A stretch of 45,228 bases of DNA from Bdellovibrionales bacterium RIFOXYD12_FULL_39_22 (GTDB taxonomy: Bacteria; Bdellovibrionota; Bacteriovoracia; Bacteriovoracales; Bacteriovoracaceae), in contig MEQL01000019.1 in NCBI GenBank assembly GCA_001770205.1, positions 1 to 45,228 on the forward strand. The letters run 5' to 3'. A model generated the notes under the pieces. The model made no database searches. It was given only the letters and a program-made list of their open reading frames with translations, and was not told where the DNA came from. Position 1 is the first letter of the stretch. Each line of letters starts with the position of its first letter. Made by a program: the position numbers and the translations under genes. Shown here piece after piece: positions 6,241 to 15,435 of this stretch.

Positions 6241-8451
6241 TTAATATCTATTTTTTATAATGTATTTCAATAAGGAAATTGCCCCATTCTTGCTATATTT
6301 ATGCTTAGTAGTCAAGTTCGTAATAATGGTGTTTATTTGTTCGCGGCCTTCTTTGGAGAGCGGTGTTGTGATATTATCTCTGGCCCCTTCTGCCTTGGTT
6401 ATTTCTGCTTCATAGAAAACAAGGTTATTAGCAATGCCCCTAATTATCTCAGTTTGTTCTTGCTTGAAAGATTCTTGAAGTTTTCGAGCAATTTCTGGAA
6501 AAACATCACTGTAATTAATTGTCGTTCCTGGGTTGTCTAGGGCATAGGCCCCTAGCTTAGAGAGAAGATGAGAGCGAAAGTTGGTGGCGTTTTCTTTAAG
6601 TCCAATTGACTTTTCAAACTCATCGATTAAGTAGGTGTCACTGTTTTCATATTTTCCAGTGATAAAATTTTTCACTTTCTCTTTTTTGATTAGGGCGTTG
6701 ATGTTTTCTATATAGCGACGAATATATTCTTCATATGAACGATTATCAACTAACCCCAGAGAGTCTCGCAATTCTTTATCAAAGATATCCAAAGAGTAGT
6801 CTTTTAAAATAGTAATAAAGCGAGAAGTATTGTGAAAATCACCAACAGGAGTCATGTTAAGAAAGTCAAAATCATTTTTTCTGGTAATAAACTTTTGAAG
6901 ATATTCAATCACTTCTACTGAGGTGATGTTGGAATGAGAGGTAGTTAAGGAGTAAATAATCTTCTTAACATCACGAGGAGAGATTCCAAACTTACCCTCG
7001 TACACAACGTCGCTATCAAATTCTTGCGCAATATCATCATAGCTTTGTAGAAGTATTTGGCGTGATTCTACATCAAGATTTTCTGGCATAATTTTATCTG
7101 CCAAATAGAGGGCCTTATCTAGGGGAGTAAGTTTGCCAGCAATGGGAGCGATTTTTTTGCTTTCTGCGTAGTTGTTGGCCTGACATTTGCGCAGACGGGT
7201 CATTACGGAAAAAAGACAAAGGGTTTTTAGAGCATGGGGTTCAAAGGTAGATTTTGAACTGAGTCCTTGCACCTGCTCGTCATATATTCGCACCTCGTCG
7301 CGATAATCGAGAAGATAGGGAACTTTGATAAAATTAAAACGTCCCATAAAAGATTTAAAGTCGGGATGTTGTTTAAAAGCATCTAGATGAACTTCATTAG
7401 ATGATCCCACAAAGAAAATATCTAATTCTGTTAGTATGCCATTTAAGTTTAGAGTTCCAGTTTCCATGGTCATGAGTAAATATTTAAAGGCATCCAGCGG
7501 ACGTTTTAGAAGATCGGAAAATTCTAAGATTCCGCGGTTTGCCAAAATAACTTCTCCTTGTGCGGAAAAAAGATTTAGTGATTGTAAGCTAGGCGGAAGG
7601 CTGGCCAACCGTTTATCCATGCTAATCTGTTGCAACCTGGCATCAACGTGTAATTGTGGCTCAATAGTTACTGCGCTGTTTGAATAGCGTTTGCTGATAG
7701 TAAAACGCTCTACTCGAATATGTTTCAAAACTTCACCATGATTGCCCTTATAATTTTTCAAAAGAGCATCATAGATCATACGATTCCGTTTTGATAAATC
7801 GCCACGATAGAGATAGGACTTTTGTACTGAAATCAAACGCTCTTTGCTATTAGATAATAATTTATCAATCATTTGCTGTCGGGTGAGGGCCGGCACAAGC
7901 AAAATGGGATGATCTTTAAGCTCTGAAGAAATAATAGCGGAAATGTCTTTGTCATCGAGGTAGGCATAGGTGCTTACCTGTTTACTTTGAGCATTATTGC
8001 TAAGGCCTAGGGTGCCTTTTACAAAATTATCAATGGGGAAAATCCAACTGAAAGTAAAAAGCTCTCCTTCTGGAAGGTTGGAGTATTCTTCTGCTCCCTT
8101 CATAAATTTTCGCACGAGGCTGGATTTGGCAGATCCGTTAGGGCCGACAAGTAAAATAAATTTATTATTTAGGCCTTCTTCTTGAAAGTTTTTTAGGTTG
8201 AGCCAAATTTCTTGCTGTGTCTTGTATTGTCCAAATACCGCCGGAGAGTCGGGATGCGATCTTTGAAAAAGCTTGAAATGTCCATTGGCGTCTTGGCCAA
8301 AGTGTTCCAACATGTCCAAAAAATATTGGTAAGATGGCCGACACTCTTTTTCTACTTCCACTTCAAATTTTTTCATGTAATCTTCGAATGAAAGAACCTC
8401 TGTTTGATTTTCATTGCTACTGTTTTCGGTTTGTATCCACTCCATAGGCAT
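6241..8451 (-). CDS. prkA: PrkA-type serine protein kinase (AAA+ family)
   Basis: 736 aa, longer than the roughly 640 aa typical of PrkA. The N-terminus (LSFEDYMKKFEVEVEKECRPSYQYFLDMLEHF) and the Walker A FILLVGPNGSAKSSLVRKFM are characteristic of the PrkA AAA domain. The middle holds FVGSSNEVHLDAFKQHPDFKSFMGRFNFIKVPYLLDY, the sensor-like segment seen in the family, followed by the C-terminal PrkA domain (RQILLQSYDDIAQEFD, FGISPRDVKKII). PrkA phosphorylates proteins or acts as an ATP-dependent regulator under nutrient stress, often with YeaH/SpoVR partners, which are not next to it here. Start at 8451 with AAGGA about 8 bases upstream; a second in-frame ATG lies 6 bases downstream. Confidence 0.9.
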   Translation of the reverse strand: MPMEWIQTENSSNENQTEVLSFEDYMKKFEVEVEKECRPSYQYFLDMLEHFGQDANGHFKLFQRSHPDSPAVFGQYKTQQEIWLNLKNFQEEGLNNKFILLVGPNGSAKSSLVRKFMKGAEEYSNLPEGELFTFSWIFPIDNFVKGTLGLSNNAQSKQVSTYAYLDDKDISAIISSELKDHPILLVPALTRQQMIDKLLSNSKERLISVQKSYLYRGDLSKRNRMIYDALLKNYKGNHGEVLKHIRVERFTISKRYSNSAVTIEPQLHVDARLQQISMDKRLASLPPSLQSLNLFSAQGEVILANRGILEFSDLLKRPLDAFKYLLMTMETGTLNLNGILTELDIFFVGSSNEVHLDAFKQHPDFKSFMGRFNFIKVPYLLDYRDEVRIYDEQVQGLSSKSTFEPHALKTLCLFSVMTRLRKCQANNYAESKKIAPIAGKLTPLDKALYLADKIMPENLDVESRQILLQSYDDIAQEFDSDVVYEGKFGISPRDVKKIIYSLTTSHSNITSVEVIEYLQKFITRKNDFDFLNMTPVGDFHNTSRFITILKDYSLDIFDKELRDSLGLVDNRSYEEYIRRYIENINALIKKEKVKNFITGKYENSDTYLIDEFEKSIGLKENATNFRSHLLSKLGAYALDNPGTTINYSDVFPEIARKLQESFKQEQTEIIRGIANNLVFYEAEITKAEGARDNITTPLSKEGREQINTIITNLTTKHKYSKNGAISLLKYIIKNRY

Positions 8452-8551
8452 AAGTTTTTTCCTTGCGATGTTAGTAGGCCATAGTCTTTAAGGCAGTAAT
8501 ACTTTATTCTACAACGGAGAGGAATATTAGTCATGATGGGGAAATAATAAC

Positions 8552-9883
8552 TTGAGTACTAGAGTAAGATATTTGCTTTGGATCATCTCGCTATTGACGG
8601 TGGTTGCCATTTTAGTATGGAGATACCTCTGGCAACAGGAAAAAGAGGTCCAGAATGTCATTACACAAAAAAAACAGATAGAAATCCTATTGACCGCCAG
8701 CGAGCAACTAATTCGTTTATGGAAAGACGGTGACATAACTGGACGGTGGGGGCGAGGCCTGGTTGATTGCCAAAAAGAGCTAGGAGATTTTAAAAGCAGT
8801 GATGAAAGTTTTTTAAAATGTAATCCGAATTTTTTACAATGTTATTTTTCCCATTACGAATATTTTTATCCGGCATCACAGGCGCCCATTTCTGTCTTTT
8901 ATAAAAAAGGTCATTCTCCCCATCTTGTTTTTGCAAAAAGAAATAAAAAAAGTGGCCTTTTTTACTCGATAATAACTCGGGATTTGGCGAATGATGTCGA
9001 CACTCCCCATTATGCTGTTGGGGTAACTCTTTTTTTAAAAGAGACAAAAAATAAAATGACATTACTGTTGGAAGATAATTGTCACGAGATTCTTCTTCCT
9101 GAACGGAAATATACTATGGGCCCTGTCGACTTTGAAAATAGTAAAAGCGCTCAATTATTATGGGACAACGTAGGACGAAAAATTTTCGTCGATAAAAATT
9201 TAGTATCTAATCGCGATATTAGCGAATGGATTACAATTGGCCCTTCTTCGTTTGTGGAAGAAACAACTATTTTGCGCTCAAAGCTTACGGATTGGGGTGA
9301 TAATTTGGCCGCGCCGGCCAGCGGCCTTACTCGCAAACAAATGGCGGCATATTGTCAGTTTAGAGGCAAGCAATTATTGGAGGCACATATCTTTGATGCT
9401 GCGACCTTTTTGCCAGGAGAGGTTGCCACAGCAAAGACGGTGTTTCGCTCGCCATCTCCATGGGATAAGCGATGGAGCGATTCTCTTTTTGCCCAAGCAG
9501 ATGAAAATTACACAGAAAATAATTGCCCTAAGGCCTATACTAGAGAATGTCTTACAATCGCCCCATATAAAAATTTTGCGACAACCTCCACTTCTTGGAG
9601 TGGGATTTATTTCCCGGTAGGAGGAGTACTTGAGTCCTTGCGTAATCCCAAGTCATCAACGCAGAATTTAAAAGCATCTAGTTTTTATTTTGATGTAAAA
9701 GCGATTTGGCATCAATTGGGTTATCGCGCTTACTGGGATGGCGAGGGGTTTGACGATAGAAATTTTACGTGGGAGTTTTTGCCGGAAGAATTCTTACCGC
9801 CAGAATCAAGAGTTGAGACGCAGAGAAATGAAGATTTTCAAGTTGGTTTTCGTTGCATGAGAATGGGGATAAATGAAAAATAA
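8552..9883 (+). CDS. Membrane-anchored sulfatase-modifying-factor (FGE)-like protein
   Basis: 443 aa starting at TTG (8552), with GGGGA nine bases upstream. One N-terminal transmembrane helix (YLLWIISLLTVVAILVWRYLW) points the rest to the periplasm. The C-terminal half looks like a diverged FGE-sulfatase domain: GLTRKQMAAYCQFRGKQLLEAHIFDAATF corresponds to the usual AAAYCRWAGKRLPTEAEWE region, and QVGFRCMR is the usual terminal GFRCxR. The paired catalytic cysteines of true formylglycine-generating enzymes are not evident, so a binding or structural role is likelier. A well-spaced Shine-Dalgarno precedes a four-codon open frame (MMGK) at 8533 just before the TTG, a possible coupling leader. 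Its stop region overlaps the lipoprotein gene downstream by 11 bases. Confidence 0.6.
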   Translation: MSTRVRYLLWIISLLTVVAILVWRYLWQQEKEVQNVITQKKQIEILLTASEQLIRLWKDGDITGRWGRGLVDCQKELGDFKSSDESFLKCNPNFLQCYFSHYEYFYPASQAPISVFYKKGHSPHLVFAKRNKKSGLFYSIITRDLANDVDTPHYAVGVTLFLKETKNKMTLLLEDNCHEILLPERKYTMGPVDFENSKSAQLLWDNVGRKIFVDKNLVSNRDISEWITIGPSSFVEETTILRSKLTDWGDNLAAPASGLTRKQMAAYCQFRGKQLLEAHIFDAATFLPGEVATAKTVFRSPSPWDKRWSDSLFAQADENYTENNCPKAYTRECLTIAPYKNFATTSTSWSGIYFPVGGVLESLRNPKSSTQNLKASSFYFDVKAIWHQLGYRAYWDGEGFDDRNFTWEFLPEEFLPPESRVETQRNEDFQVGFRCMRMGINEK

Positions 9884-10814
9884 TTGGAAGTTTGGGCCTG
9901 TTTTTTTGAGTTGCCTTTTAATACTCTCGGCCTGTTTGTCTAAAAAAAGATATGAGGGCCTGGCACTTTTTGAGTCGCAAAGCTATTTGGCCCTTTTGTC
10001 AACATATCGCACACAAGAGGTGAGTTCGGGATACATAAATTCGGCGGAAGAGATTAACCGGCCAGTAAACAGTTGGCAGGCCATTATGCGTTTTGATTTG
10101 AGCAATTCTTCAGATAAGTCCATTTGTTTGTTCTATAAAATACCTTACATTAAAGCAGATAAAAAGATGGAGGGCATTATTTTATTTTCAAAACAGAAGA
10201 AATCTACCGCTTGTAAAAAAGGACACGATGATGGAGAAGAAATTGTTAGGTTAGAAGGAATCCATTCATTAAAAATTTTTCTCAATCCAGCTAATGATTT
10301 TATGGCCAAAGAAAAAAAACAAATTAAAAAAAATAATTTATATTTCATGATATATTATAAAAATATTAAGAGCAGGAGAAATCGTGTTTTGACAAAAAGC
10401 TGGATGGAATTCCCATTATTAAATATTAAAAACATTAATCGTATTGGTGTAACTTATTTGCCCAATTTATCGTTAGAAAATTTGGGGGAAAACAAAAAAA
10501 CGCAAAACCTACCTCAAGGAGAAAGGAATGACAGTTACATCAACAGAACAATCTTAAAGTGCAGTTTGAATTCTGATGCTGATGATAGTTGCGATAAATG
10601 TCGCTTCGGCTGGTATGATGCAATCGGGGATGCTGGCCGTATTGGTTTTTGTGGAGAGAGTCATTGTGGCGAAAGAGGATGGCCTGCCTGTCCACGCACG
10701 GGCATAGTACCAGTAGATGGTAAATTGATTTGTGTTGATGGAAGTGACTTGGGGATTTGTCAGGACGATCTTCATGTTTACTGTGATGAAAATCTGATTC
10801 TTTCCTGCCATTAA
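9873..10814 (+). CDS. Cysteine-rich lipoprotein of unknown function
   Basis: 313 aa. The signal peptide ends in a lipobox (LLILSACLSKK; lipidated Cys about residue 21). The middle is basic and beta-rich. The last 90 residues hold 13 cysteines (LKCSLNSDADDSCDKCRFGW, FCGESHCGERGWPACP, GKLICVDGSDLGICQ, VYCDENLILSCH), suggesting a compact disulfide-bonded or metal-binding module in the periplasm. The start overlaps the end of the FGE-like gene by 11 bases, so the two are probably co-translated and may act together. I do not recognise the family. Confidence 0.7.
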   Translation: MKNNWKFGPVFLSCLLILSACLSKKRYEGLALFESQSYLALLSTYRTQEVSSGYINSAEEINRPVNSWQAIMRFDLSNSSDKSICLFYKIPYIKADKKMEGIILFSKQKKSTACKKGHDDGEEIVRLEGIHSLKIFLNPANDFMAKEKKQIKKNNLYFMIYYKNIKSRRNRVLTKSWMEFPLLNIKNINRIGVTYLPNLSLENLGENKKTQNLPQGERNDSYINRTILKCSLNSDADDSCDKCRFGWYDAIGDAGRIGFCGESHCGERGWPACPRTGIVPVDGKLICVDGSDLGICQDDLHVYCDENLILSCH

Positions 10815-10941
10815 AATGATTATTTGTTAATAATATTTGAGCAAAAAGGTCGGAGCGTTTTTATCCTTCCTATTGCTGCAAACTTTTTGCTATTATTACC
10901 TCTTGTAGTTTCAGTGAAAAATTCAACAGGTGGAGTAATAA

Positions 10942-11877
10942 ATGATTGATCAAAACAACAGCAAATCGTTGCTAGCAATTCTTGTCATGGTTTTTGTGTT
11001 TTTTATTATTTTGGTTATTTTTGCGGTTTATACCGTAAAGGCCATGAAGGATAGTGATGATATAAAAACAAGTGTTGATTCCGATGATGCGCAGATTGCC
11101 GTTATAGAAATTTCAGAGGTAATTACTTCTTCCAAGGAGATTGTAGAAAAATTGATCAAGGCAGAAGAGGATAAGGAAATTAAGGCCATTATTGTGCGCA
11201 TTGATTCTCCAGGGGGGACAGTTGGCCCGACACAAGAGATATATGAAGAAATTTTGCGAATTGATGAGGAAAAGCCGGTTTATGCCAGTCTAGGTTCAAT
11301 TGCCGCTAGTGGAGGATATTACATTGCAGCGGCCACAAGAAAAATTTATTCTAACGCTGGAACGCTAACCGGTTCTATTGGTGTTATTATGAATTTTATG
11401 GACTCCTCTAAACTACTAGAGTTTGCGAAATTAGTGCCCAATACTGTTAAGGCCGGAAAATTCAAAGATGTTGGCTCCGGAGAACGTAGCATGACAGAAG
11501 AAGAGAGGGCACTTTTAGAGGGGACGGTTAATAGCGTTCATGAGCAGTTTAAAAATGATATTCTGAAACGGCGAAAGGAAAAGATTACAAAAGATTTTAA
11601 TGAAATTGCCCAAGGCCAAATTTTTTCAGGGCAGGAGGCCTTGTCGCTGGGCCTGGTTGATGCTGTGGCCGGCCTTTGGGCCGCCGGGCGTGCGATTCAC
11701 ACAGAATTAAAATTAAAGGGAGAGTTTAAGCTTCGCTTTTTAAAAGATAAAAAGAAAAATTCATTATGGGATTTAGCAGAGTCCTTAGAAGAATCAATTA
11801 CTGATTTGAAGCTGGGAAATATCCTTGGGCAAAAAACTCTAATGTACCTATACGCCCCACAATTTAGTGGAAAGTGA
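10942..11877 (+). CDS. sppA: Signal peptide peptidase SppA, single-domain (S49)
   Basis: 311 aa. One N-terminal membrane helix (LLAILVMVFVFFIILVIFAVYTV) is followed by an S49 protease core. IVRIDSPGGTVGPTQEIYEEI is the oxyanion region. SIAASGGYYIAAAT contains the catalytic Ser (residue 123), and VKAGKFKDVG contains the Lys (175), at the spacing known for short Bacillus-type SppA. SppA digests signal peptides left in the inner membrane. The start has GGTGGAG upstream. It heads a packed series of genes running to TolB, separated from the next by 36 bases. Confidence 0.9.
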   Translation: MIDQNNSKSLLAILVMVFVFFIILVIFAVYTVKAMKDSDDIKTSVDSDDAQIAVIEISEVITSSKEIVEKLIKAEEDKEIKAIIVRIDSPGGTVGPTQEIYEEILRIDEEKPVYASLGSIAASGGYYIAAATRKIYSNAGTLTGSIGVIMNFMDSSKLLEFAKLVPNTVKAGKFKDVGSGERSMTEEERALLEGTVNSVHEQFKNDILKRRKEKITKDFNEIAQGQIFSGQEALSLGLVDAVAGLWAAGRAIHTELKLKGEFKLRFLKDKKKNSLWDLAESLEESITDLKLGNILGQKTLMYLYAPQFSGK

Positions 11878-11913
11878 TAAGAGGAGCATAGAAGAAACAG
11901 GTAAGTTTAAAAG

Positions 11914-13143
11914 ATGGAAATATACACTAATTGGTTACAGACAAATTTATTGGCCATCGTGGCAGTACTCCTTACTTTGATATTAAGCTATCACTATCTG
12001 ATGGAACGAGATACGGGTGTTAAGTTATCTAAAAAATATCGCAATTCTATTTTTGAAGCGCAATCAAAGATTTTCTTAAATGCCACGCAGTATCTTATTT
12101 CCGGCAATAGGGATTTGGCCATTCGAGAATTTTTAAATGCGGTAGATCTCAATCGTGAAACCATTGACACCTATTTTGCGTTGGGTGGACTTTTTAGAAG
12201 TAATGGAGAGATCGATAAGGCCATTAGTATCCATCGTTCGTTAATTGCTCGAGATAATATCTCCGAAGCAACCCGCCTAAAGTCTCTCAAGGAATTAGCA
12301 TTTGATTTTGATAAAGGTGGATTTATAGACAAGGCCATTGAGACTTATCGTGATGTTTTAAAAATAAATCGAGATCAGCAGGATGTGTTGTATGCTATTT
12401 GTCGAATTTATGAGGATATAGAAGACTGGGATCAGGCATATAATTATCGAATGATGCTATCTAAAATTAGCAGCAATAATCAATCGGAAACCATTGCGCA
12501 TATTTTAGTGCAAAAGGCCAAGGCCCTTTTTGAAAAAGGGGATATGGTTCGTTGTTGGGAAGAACTCGAAGAAGCATTTAAGTTTGCGCCTTCGGTCTCA
12601 GCCAATATTTTATGGCTGAGATTATCTTTGGCCAATGGAGATATGGAGAAGGCCCAGGAACTTTTAATGGAGCTTATCAATGCTAATCCAATGTATATCT
12701 CATTTGTTTTTGTGGCCCTCTCTGAACCATTTTCTGCAGATGAGAAAGTTAAAAATGATTACAACACTCGACTTACGTTGTTGAAGAGTTTTTTTGTAAA
12801 ACTAAAAGACAAAGAGCTAACTCCTTCTCCTGCAATTACTTTAGCAAAAGTGCGCTTACTCAAAGAGGAGAATAAAATTAACGAGGCCTATCAGACGCTT
12901 AATGGCCTGGTTTCCAAGGGGAAACAGCTTTCGGAAGTTTTGATGGTAGAATATATTCGTTTGTTGGTTCAGCTGAATAAAACTGAGGAGGCACTAAAAC
13001 GAACAGGGGATTTTTTGTTAAATTTAAACAAATCCCTTACACGTCATTTTTGTAGTCAGTGTGGATATAATTCAGATGAGATTTTTTGGCGATGCCCGCA
13101 GTGTCATGAATGGGAAACGATTCAGTTTAGATGGAAAGTATAA
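11914..13143 (+). CDS. lapB: LapB/YciM-like TPR protein with C-terminal rubredoxin-type zinc site
   Basis: 409 aa. An N-terminal membrane helix (LLAIVAVLLTLILSYHYL) is followed by tandem tetratricopeptide repeats (ATQYLISGNRDLAIREFLNAVDLN; TYFALGGLFRSNGEIDKAISIHRSLI; ALFEKGDMVRCWEELEEAF) and, at the C-terminus, CSQCGYNSDEIFWRCPQC, a CxxC-CxxC rubredoxin-like metal site. This architecture is that of LapB, which couples LPS synthesis to FtsH-mediated LpxC turnover in enterobacteria. That role is inferred for this lineage. The 3' end lies just short of the next gene's start (ATG 13155), which shares its transcription unit. Confidence 0.85.
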   Translation: MEIYTNWLQTNLLAIVAVLLTLILSYHYLMERDTGVKLSKKYRNSIFEAQSKIFLNATQYLISGNRDLAIREFLNAVDLNRETIDTYFALGGLFRSNGEIDKAISIHRSLIARDNISEATRLKSLKELAFDFDKGGFIDKAIETYRDVLKINRDQQDVLYAICRIYEDIEDWDQAYNYRMMLSKISSNNQSETIAHILVQKAKALFEKGDMVRCWEELEEAFKFAPSVSANILWLRLSLANGDMEKAQELLMELINANPMYISFVFVALSEPFSADEKVKNDYNTRLTLLKSFFVKLKDKELTPSPAITLAKVRLLKEENKINEAYQTLNGLVSKGKQLSEVLMVEYIRLLVQLNKTEEALKRTGDFLLNLNKSLTRHFCSQCGYNSDEIFWRCPQCHEWETIQFRWKV

Positions 13144-13154
13144 GGTACGATGGT

Positions 13155-13592
13155 ATGAGCATGCGAAGTTGTCTAATGGCCGCTTTAATTCTAGAAATAT
13201 TTCTAGGAGGAAAGGCCGTCTTTGCTGTAAATGAGAAAAGTGATTATATTGGGATTATGTTTTATCAGAAATTTTTTGGCAATGTTCATCAAAATTACTC
13301 TCGATACTCTGCTACACTTACCACCGTATCATGTGGACATCCCATAAAAGTATATAAGCAAAAGGTGAGTGGAGATGCGAAAACAGCGGACAATTTTTCC
13401 GATTGGCAATCGGCAAAGGTTGGCCCGTACGATGGATATGTGTTAGGAGCGTTAGTTGGCACAGTAAGGCCGGATTGTTTTCAGGATCAGTTTCCAAAAT
13501 TTTTTGAACAGTTTGACTTAGATTTGGCCGAGCTTTTCTATTGGGGGCGATTGTATGATCAATACATCATTGGTCGCTCAATGGTGAAGTGA
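13155..13592 (+). CDS. Small secreted protein, unknown
   Basis: 145 aa. I chose the ATG at 13155 (AAGG at 13143-13146, eight bases away) over one 24 bases upstream because it gives a clean signal peptide, MSMRSCLMAALILEIFLGGKAVFA. The mature part has aromatic-rich strands (YIGIMFYQKFFGNVHQNYSRYSATL) and two cysteines (SCGHP, PDCFQ) that could form a disulfide. No recognised family. It lies between LapB and the M48-like gene in a packed envelope operon and shares one base with the next gene (TGATG). Confidence 0.6.
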   Translation: MSMRSCLMAALILEIFLGGKAVFAVNEKSDYIGIMFYQKFFGNVHQNYSRYSATLTTVSCGHPIKVYKQKVSGDAKTADNFSDWQSAKVGPYDGYVLGALVGTVRPDCFQDQFPKFFEQFDLDLAELFYWGRLYDQYIIGRSMVK

Positions 13593-14521
13593 TGTGTAAA
13601 CATTTTTACGTTTTGATTGTCTTCTTATCTCTTATTGGGGGGGCAAAGGGAGAGAATGTTGAAACTATTCTAACAGCACCAAGCGAAACAGCAACAACGC
13701 CACTTTCCGCGGGAGATGTATTAGATTTTAATTCCATAAAGGAAGTTATTAAAAGCGATGGATTAGAGCAGACGGTTATTCAGAAGACCGAGGAGATTAA
13801 AGAAGAAATTAAAAAGAATAAGAAAATAAAAACAGGCCGCTACAATGTTCCGGAAGAAGATCAGGTCTGGACGTTTTTAACAGAGTATTGGCTAATTAAG
13901 AATGCGCCAGCGCTAAATTGGGATTTTACAAAGCCAGACTATGGGCTCGATATCTATTTTAAGGATTTTTTAGAAAAACAAGGTCTCTATGAGAAGAGTT
14001 TTAAAATATTGCTGATTAATTCTCCAAATGTGGCCCACTTTGCGCTTCCGGCCAACAACGGCGAATATATTTTTTTATTATCGGCCCCCTTTATAAGGGC
14101 AATGGATCTAAGCAAGCAAGAGATTGCTATATTGCTGTATGAAGATTATGTTCGAGGAGAGATGGCCTTTTTTAAAAAATTTGTTATGAGCAAGGAGTTG
14201 CAAAACGTATTGGGAACGAATTTCAGTGGCAAAAAGCTTGATATAGAAATTTTTAAAAAGGTCTGGGCACAATATGACAAACTGATTTTTGATGTTGGTT
14301 TCAACTTTCAACAACAGTACGATGTTACTAAACGGGTCGGAGAGACCTTAAAAAGTAATTTACACCTTTGGAACAATTATTTGGGATTACTAAAAAAGAT
14401 AGATGATCTAGTAAAAGCAAACGTGCTGTATAAGGGACATAATAGCATCTATCCTTCACCCGAACTGCAACTTAGTTGGTTGGTACCAACAACTAACAAA
14501 GATAGACCAGTTAATCCATGA
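13592..14521 (+). CDS. Secreted protein resembling an M48 metallopeptidase that lacks the HExxH site
   Basis: 309 aa with a signal peptide (MCKHFYVLIVFLSLIGGAKG). A stretch around residues 145-185 (NVAHFALPANNGEYIFLLSAPFIRAMDLSKQEIAILLYEDYVRGE) follows the M48 pattern NAFALPGGYIFVTRGLL...ELAAVLAHEIAHV. Where M48 has the zinc-binding HEIAH, this protein has YEDYV. If the alignment is right this is a pseudo-peptidase, perhaps a chaperone-like or regulatory relative of BepA-type proteins. The coiled-coil-like region 60-85 (QKTEEIKEEIKKNKKIK) precedes it. Translation is coupled to both neighbours by overlapping stop/start codons. Confidence 0.5.
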   Translation: MCKHFYVLIVFLSLIGGAKGENVETILTAPSETATTPLSAGDVLDFNSIKEVIKSDGLEQTVIQKTEEIKEEIKKNKKIKTGRYNVPEEDQVWTFLTEYWLIKNAPALNWDFTKPDYGLDIYFKDFLEKQGLYEKSFKILLINSPNVAHFALPANNGEYIFLLSAPFIRAMDLSKQEIAILLYEDYVRGEMAFFKKFVMSKELQNVLGTNFSGKKLDIEIFKKVWAQYDKLIFDVGFNFQQQYDVTKRVGETLKSNLHLWNNYLGLLKKIDDLVKANVLYKGHNSIYPSPELQLSWLVPTTNKDRPVNP

Positions 14522-15435
14522 TGAATAAAAGGCCACTCACACGATCTAATCTGTTTCGACAAATAATAATTTACATAAGCTTTTACCTATTGGTTTGGCT
14601 GATACAACTAATTTTACTTTCTGGTAGTGCCTTCTTTCATTTTTTGCTAGGCCATCGGATGGAGATAATTAAAGAGTGGATCTGGGATCGGGGTTGGTCG
14701 CTGATTACGGTGTCCAAGCTTCTTTCATTTTATATTATGGCCCAATTTATTGGGATTAGAGATAGTGGACGACGAGTGCTGAGAAATATTTGGGAGATAA
14801 AAACAGGTGCAATAAAAAAAGAGGTATTGTTATCTTCTGCCATCTTGCTGGTGTTATCTATCTTTACCGGATGGCCGGCCACCCTTTCTCAGACGTCTAT
14901 TCAAAATGGCCAAGTGGTTATGGGGTACCTCGGCAATGTTCTCTTCTATTTAATAGATATTTTTTTAATTGTAATTTTGCAGCATTATTACCCGGTGGGA
15001 AATAGCAAACGGCCTTATAGATTAATATTTTTTTGTACCGTTTTTTTTGTTTTTTCTAAGGCAATTTATTTTTATGCTACAGATTTGCACTATTTTATAA
15101 TTTTAAATTTTTTATTTTGTCTGTATATTGTTGAATATTTACCGACGAACTTTAGAAATGTTGTGGCCTTGTTATTAATTTTCGTGGCCCCTATGGCCGC
15201 ATTTTTTGGGATTGATCCGATTTGGGGAAATAGTTTTTCCGTTTTTGCTTTGGACAAACATTTCTCTGTTGTCACTGTGTTGATAAGTTATCTGTTAGGA
15301 TTTTTTTATATTTATGTAAAAGAAAACAGCTGGGAGCATGTTAAGAAATTGACAGTTACATTAATTCATCAACTAACAAGGTATCGCAGATACAACAGGC
15401 CTGGGCCAGTGGAGGGAAGAGATGGGAGAAGATAA
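14518..15435 (+). CDS. Polytopic inner-membrane protein, unknown
   Basis: 305 aa with about six or seven hydrophobic helices (IIIYISFYLLVWLIQLILLSG; LLSSAILLVLSIFTGWPA; VLFYLIDIFLIVILQHYY; RLIFFCTVFFVFSKAIYFY; VVALLLIFVAPMAAFFGI; VVTVLISYLLGFFYIYV) and a basic C-terminal tail (TRYRRYNRPGPVEGRDGRR). The start overlaps the preceding stop (ATGA) and the end overlaps TolQ by 14 bases, so it belongs to the Tol transcription unit. I recognise no transporter or enzyme signature. Position suggests an envelope role. Confidence 0.7.
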   Translation: MMNKRPLTRSNLFRQIIIYISFYLLVWLIQLILLSGSAFFHFLLGHRMEIIKEWIWDRGWSLITVSKLLSFYIMAQFIGIRDSGRRVLRNIWEIKTGAIKKEVLLSSAILLVLSIFTGWPATLSQTSIQNGQVVMGYLGNVLFYLIDIFLIVILQHYYPVGNSKRPYRLIFFCTVFFVFSKAIYFYATDLHYFIILNFLFCLYIVEYLPTNFRNVVALLLIFVAPMAAFFGIDPIWGNSFSVFALDKHFSVVTVLISYLLGFFYIYVKENSWEHVKKLTVTLIHQLTRYRRYNRPGPVEGRDGRR

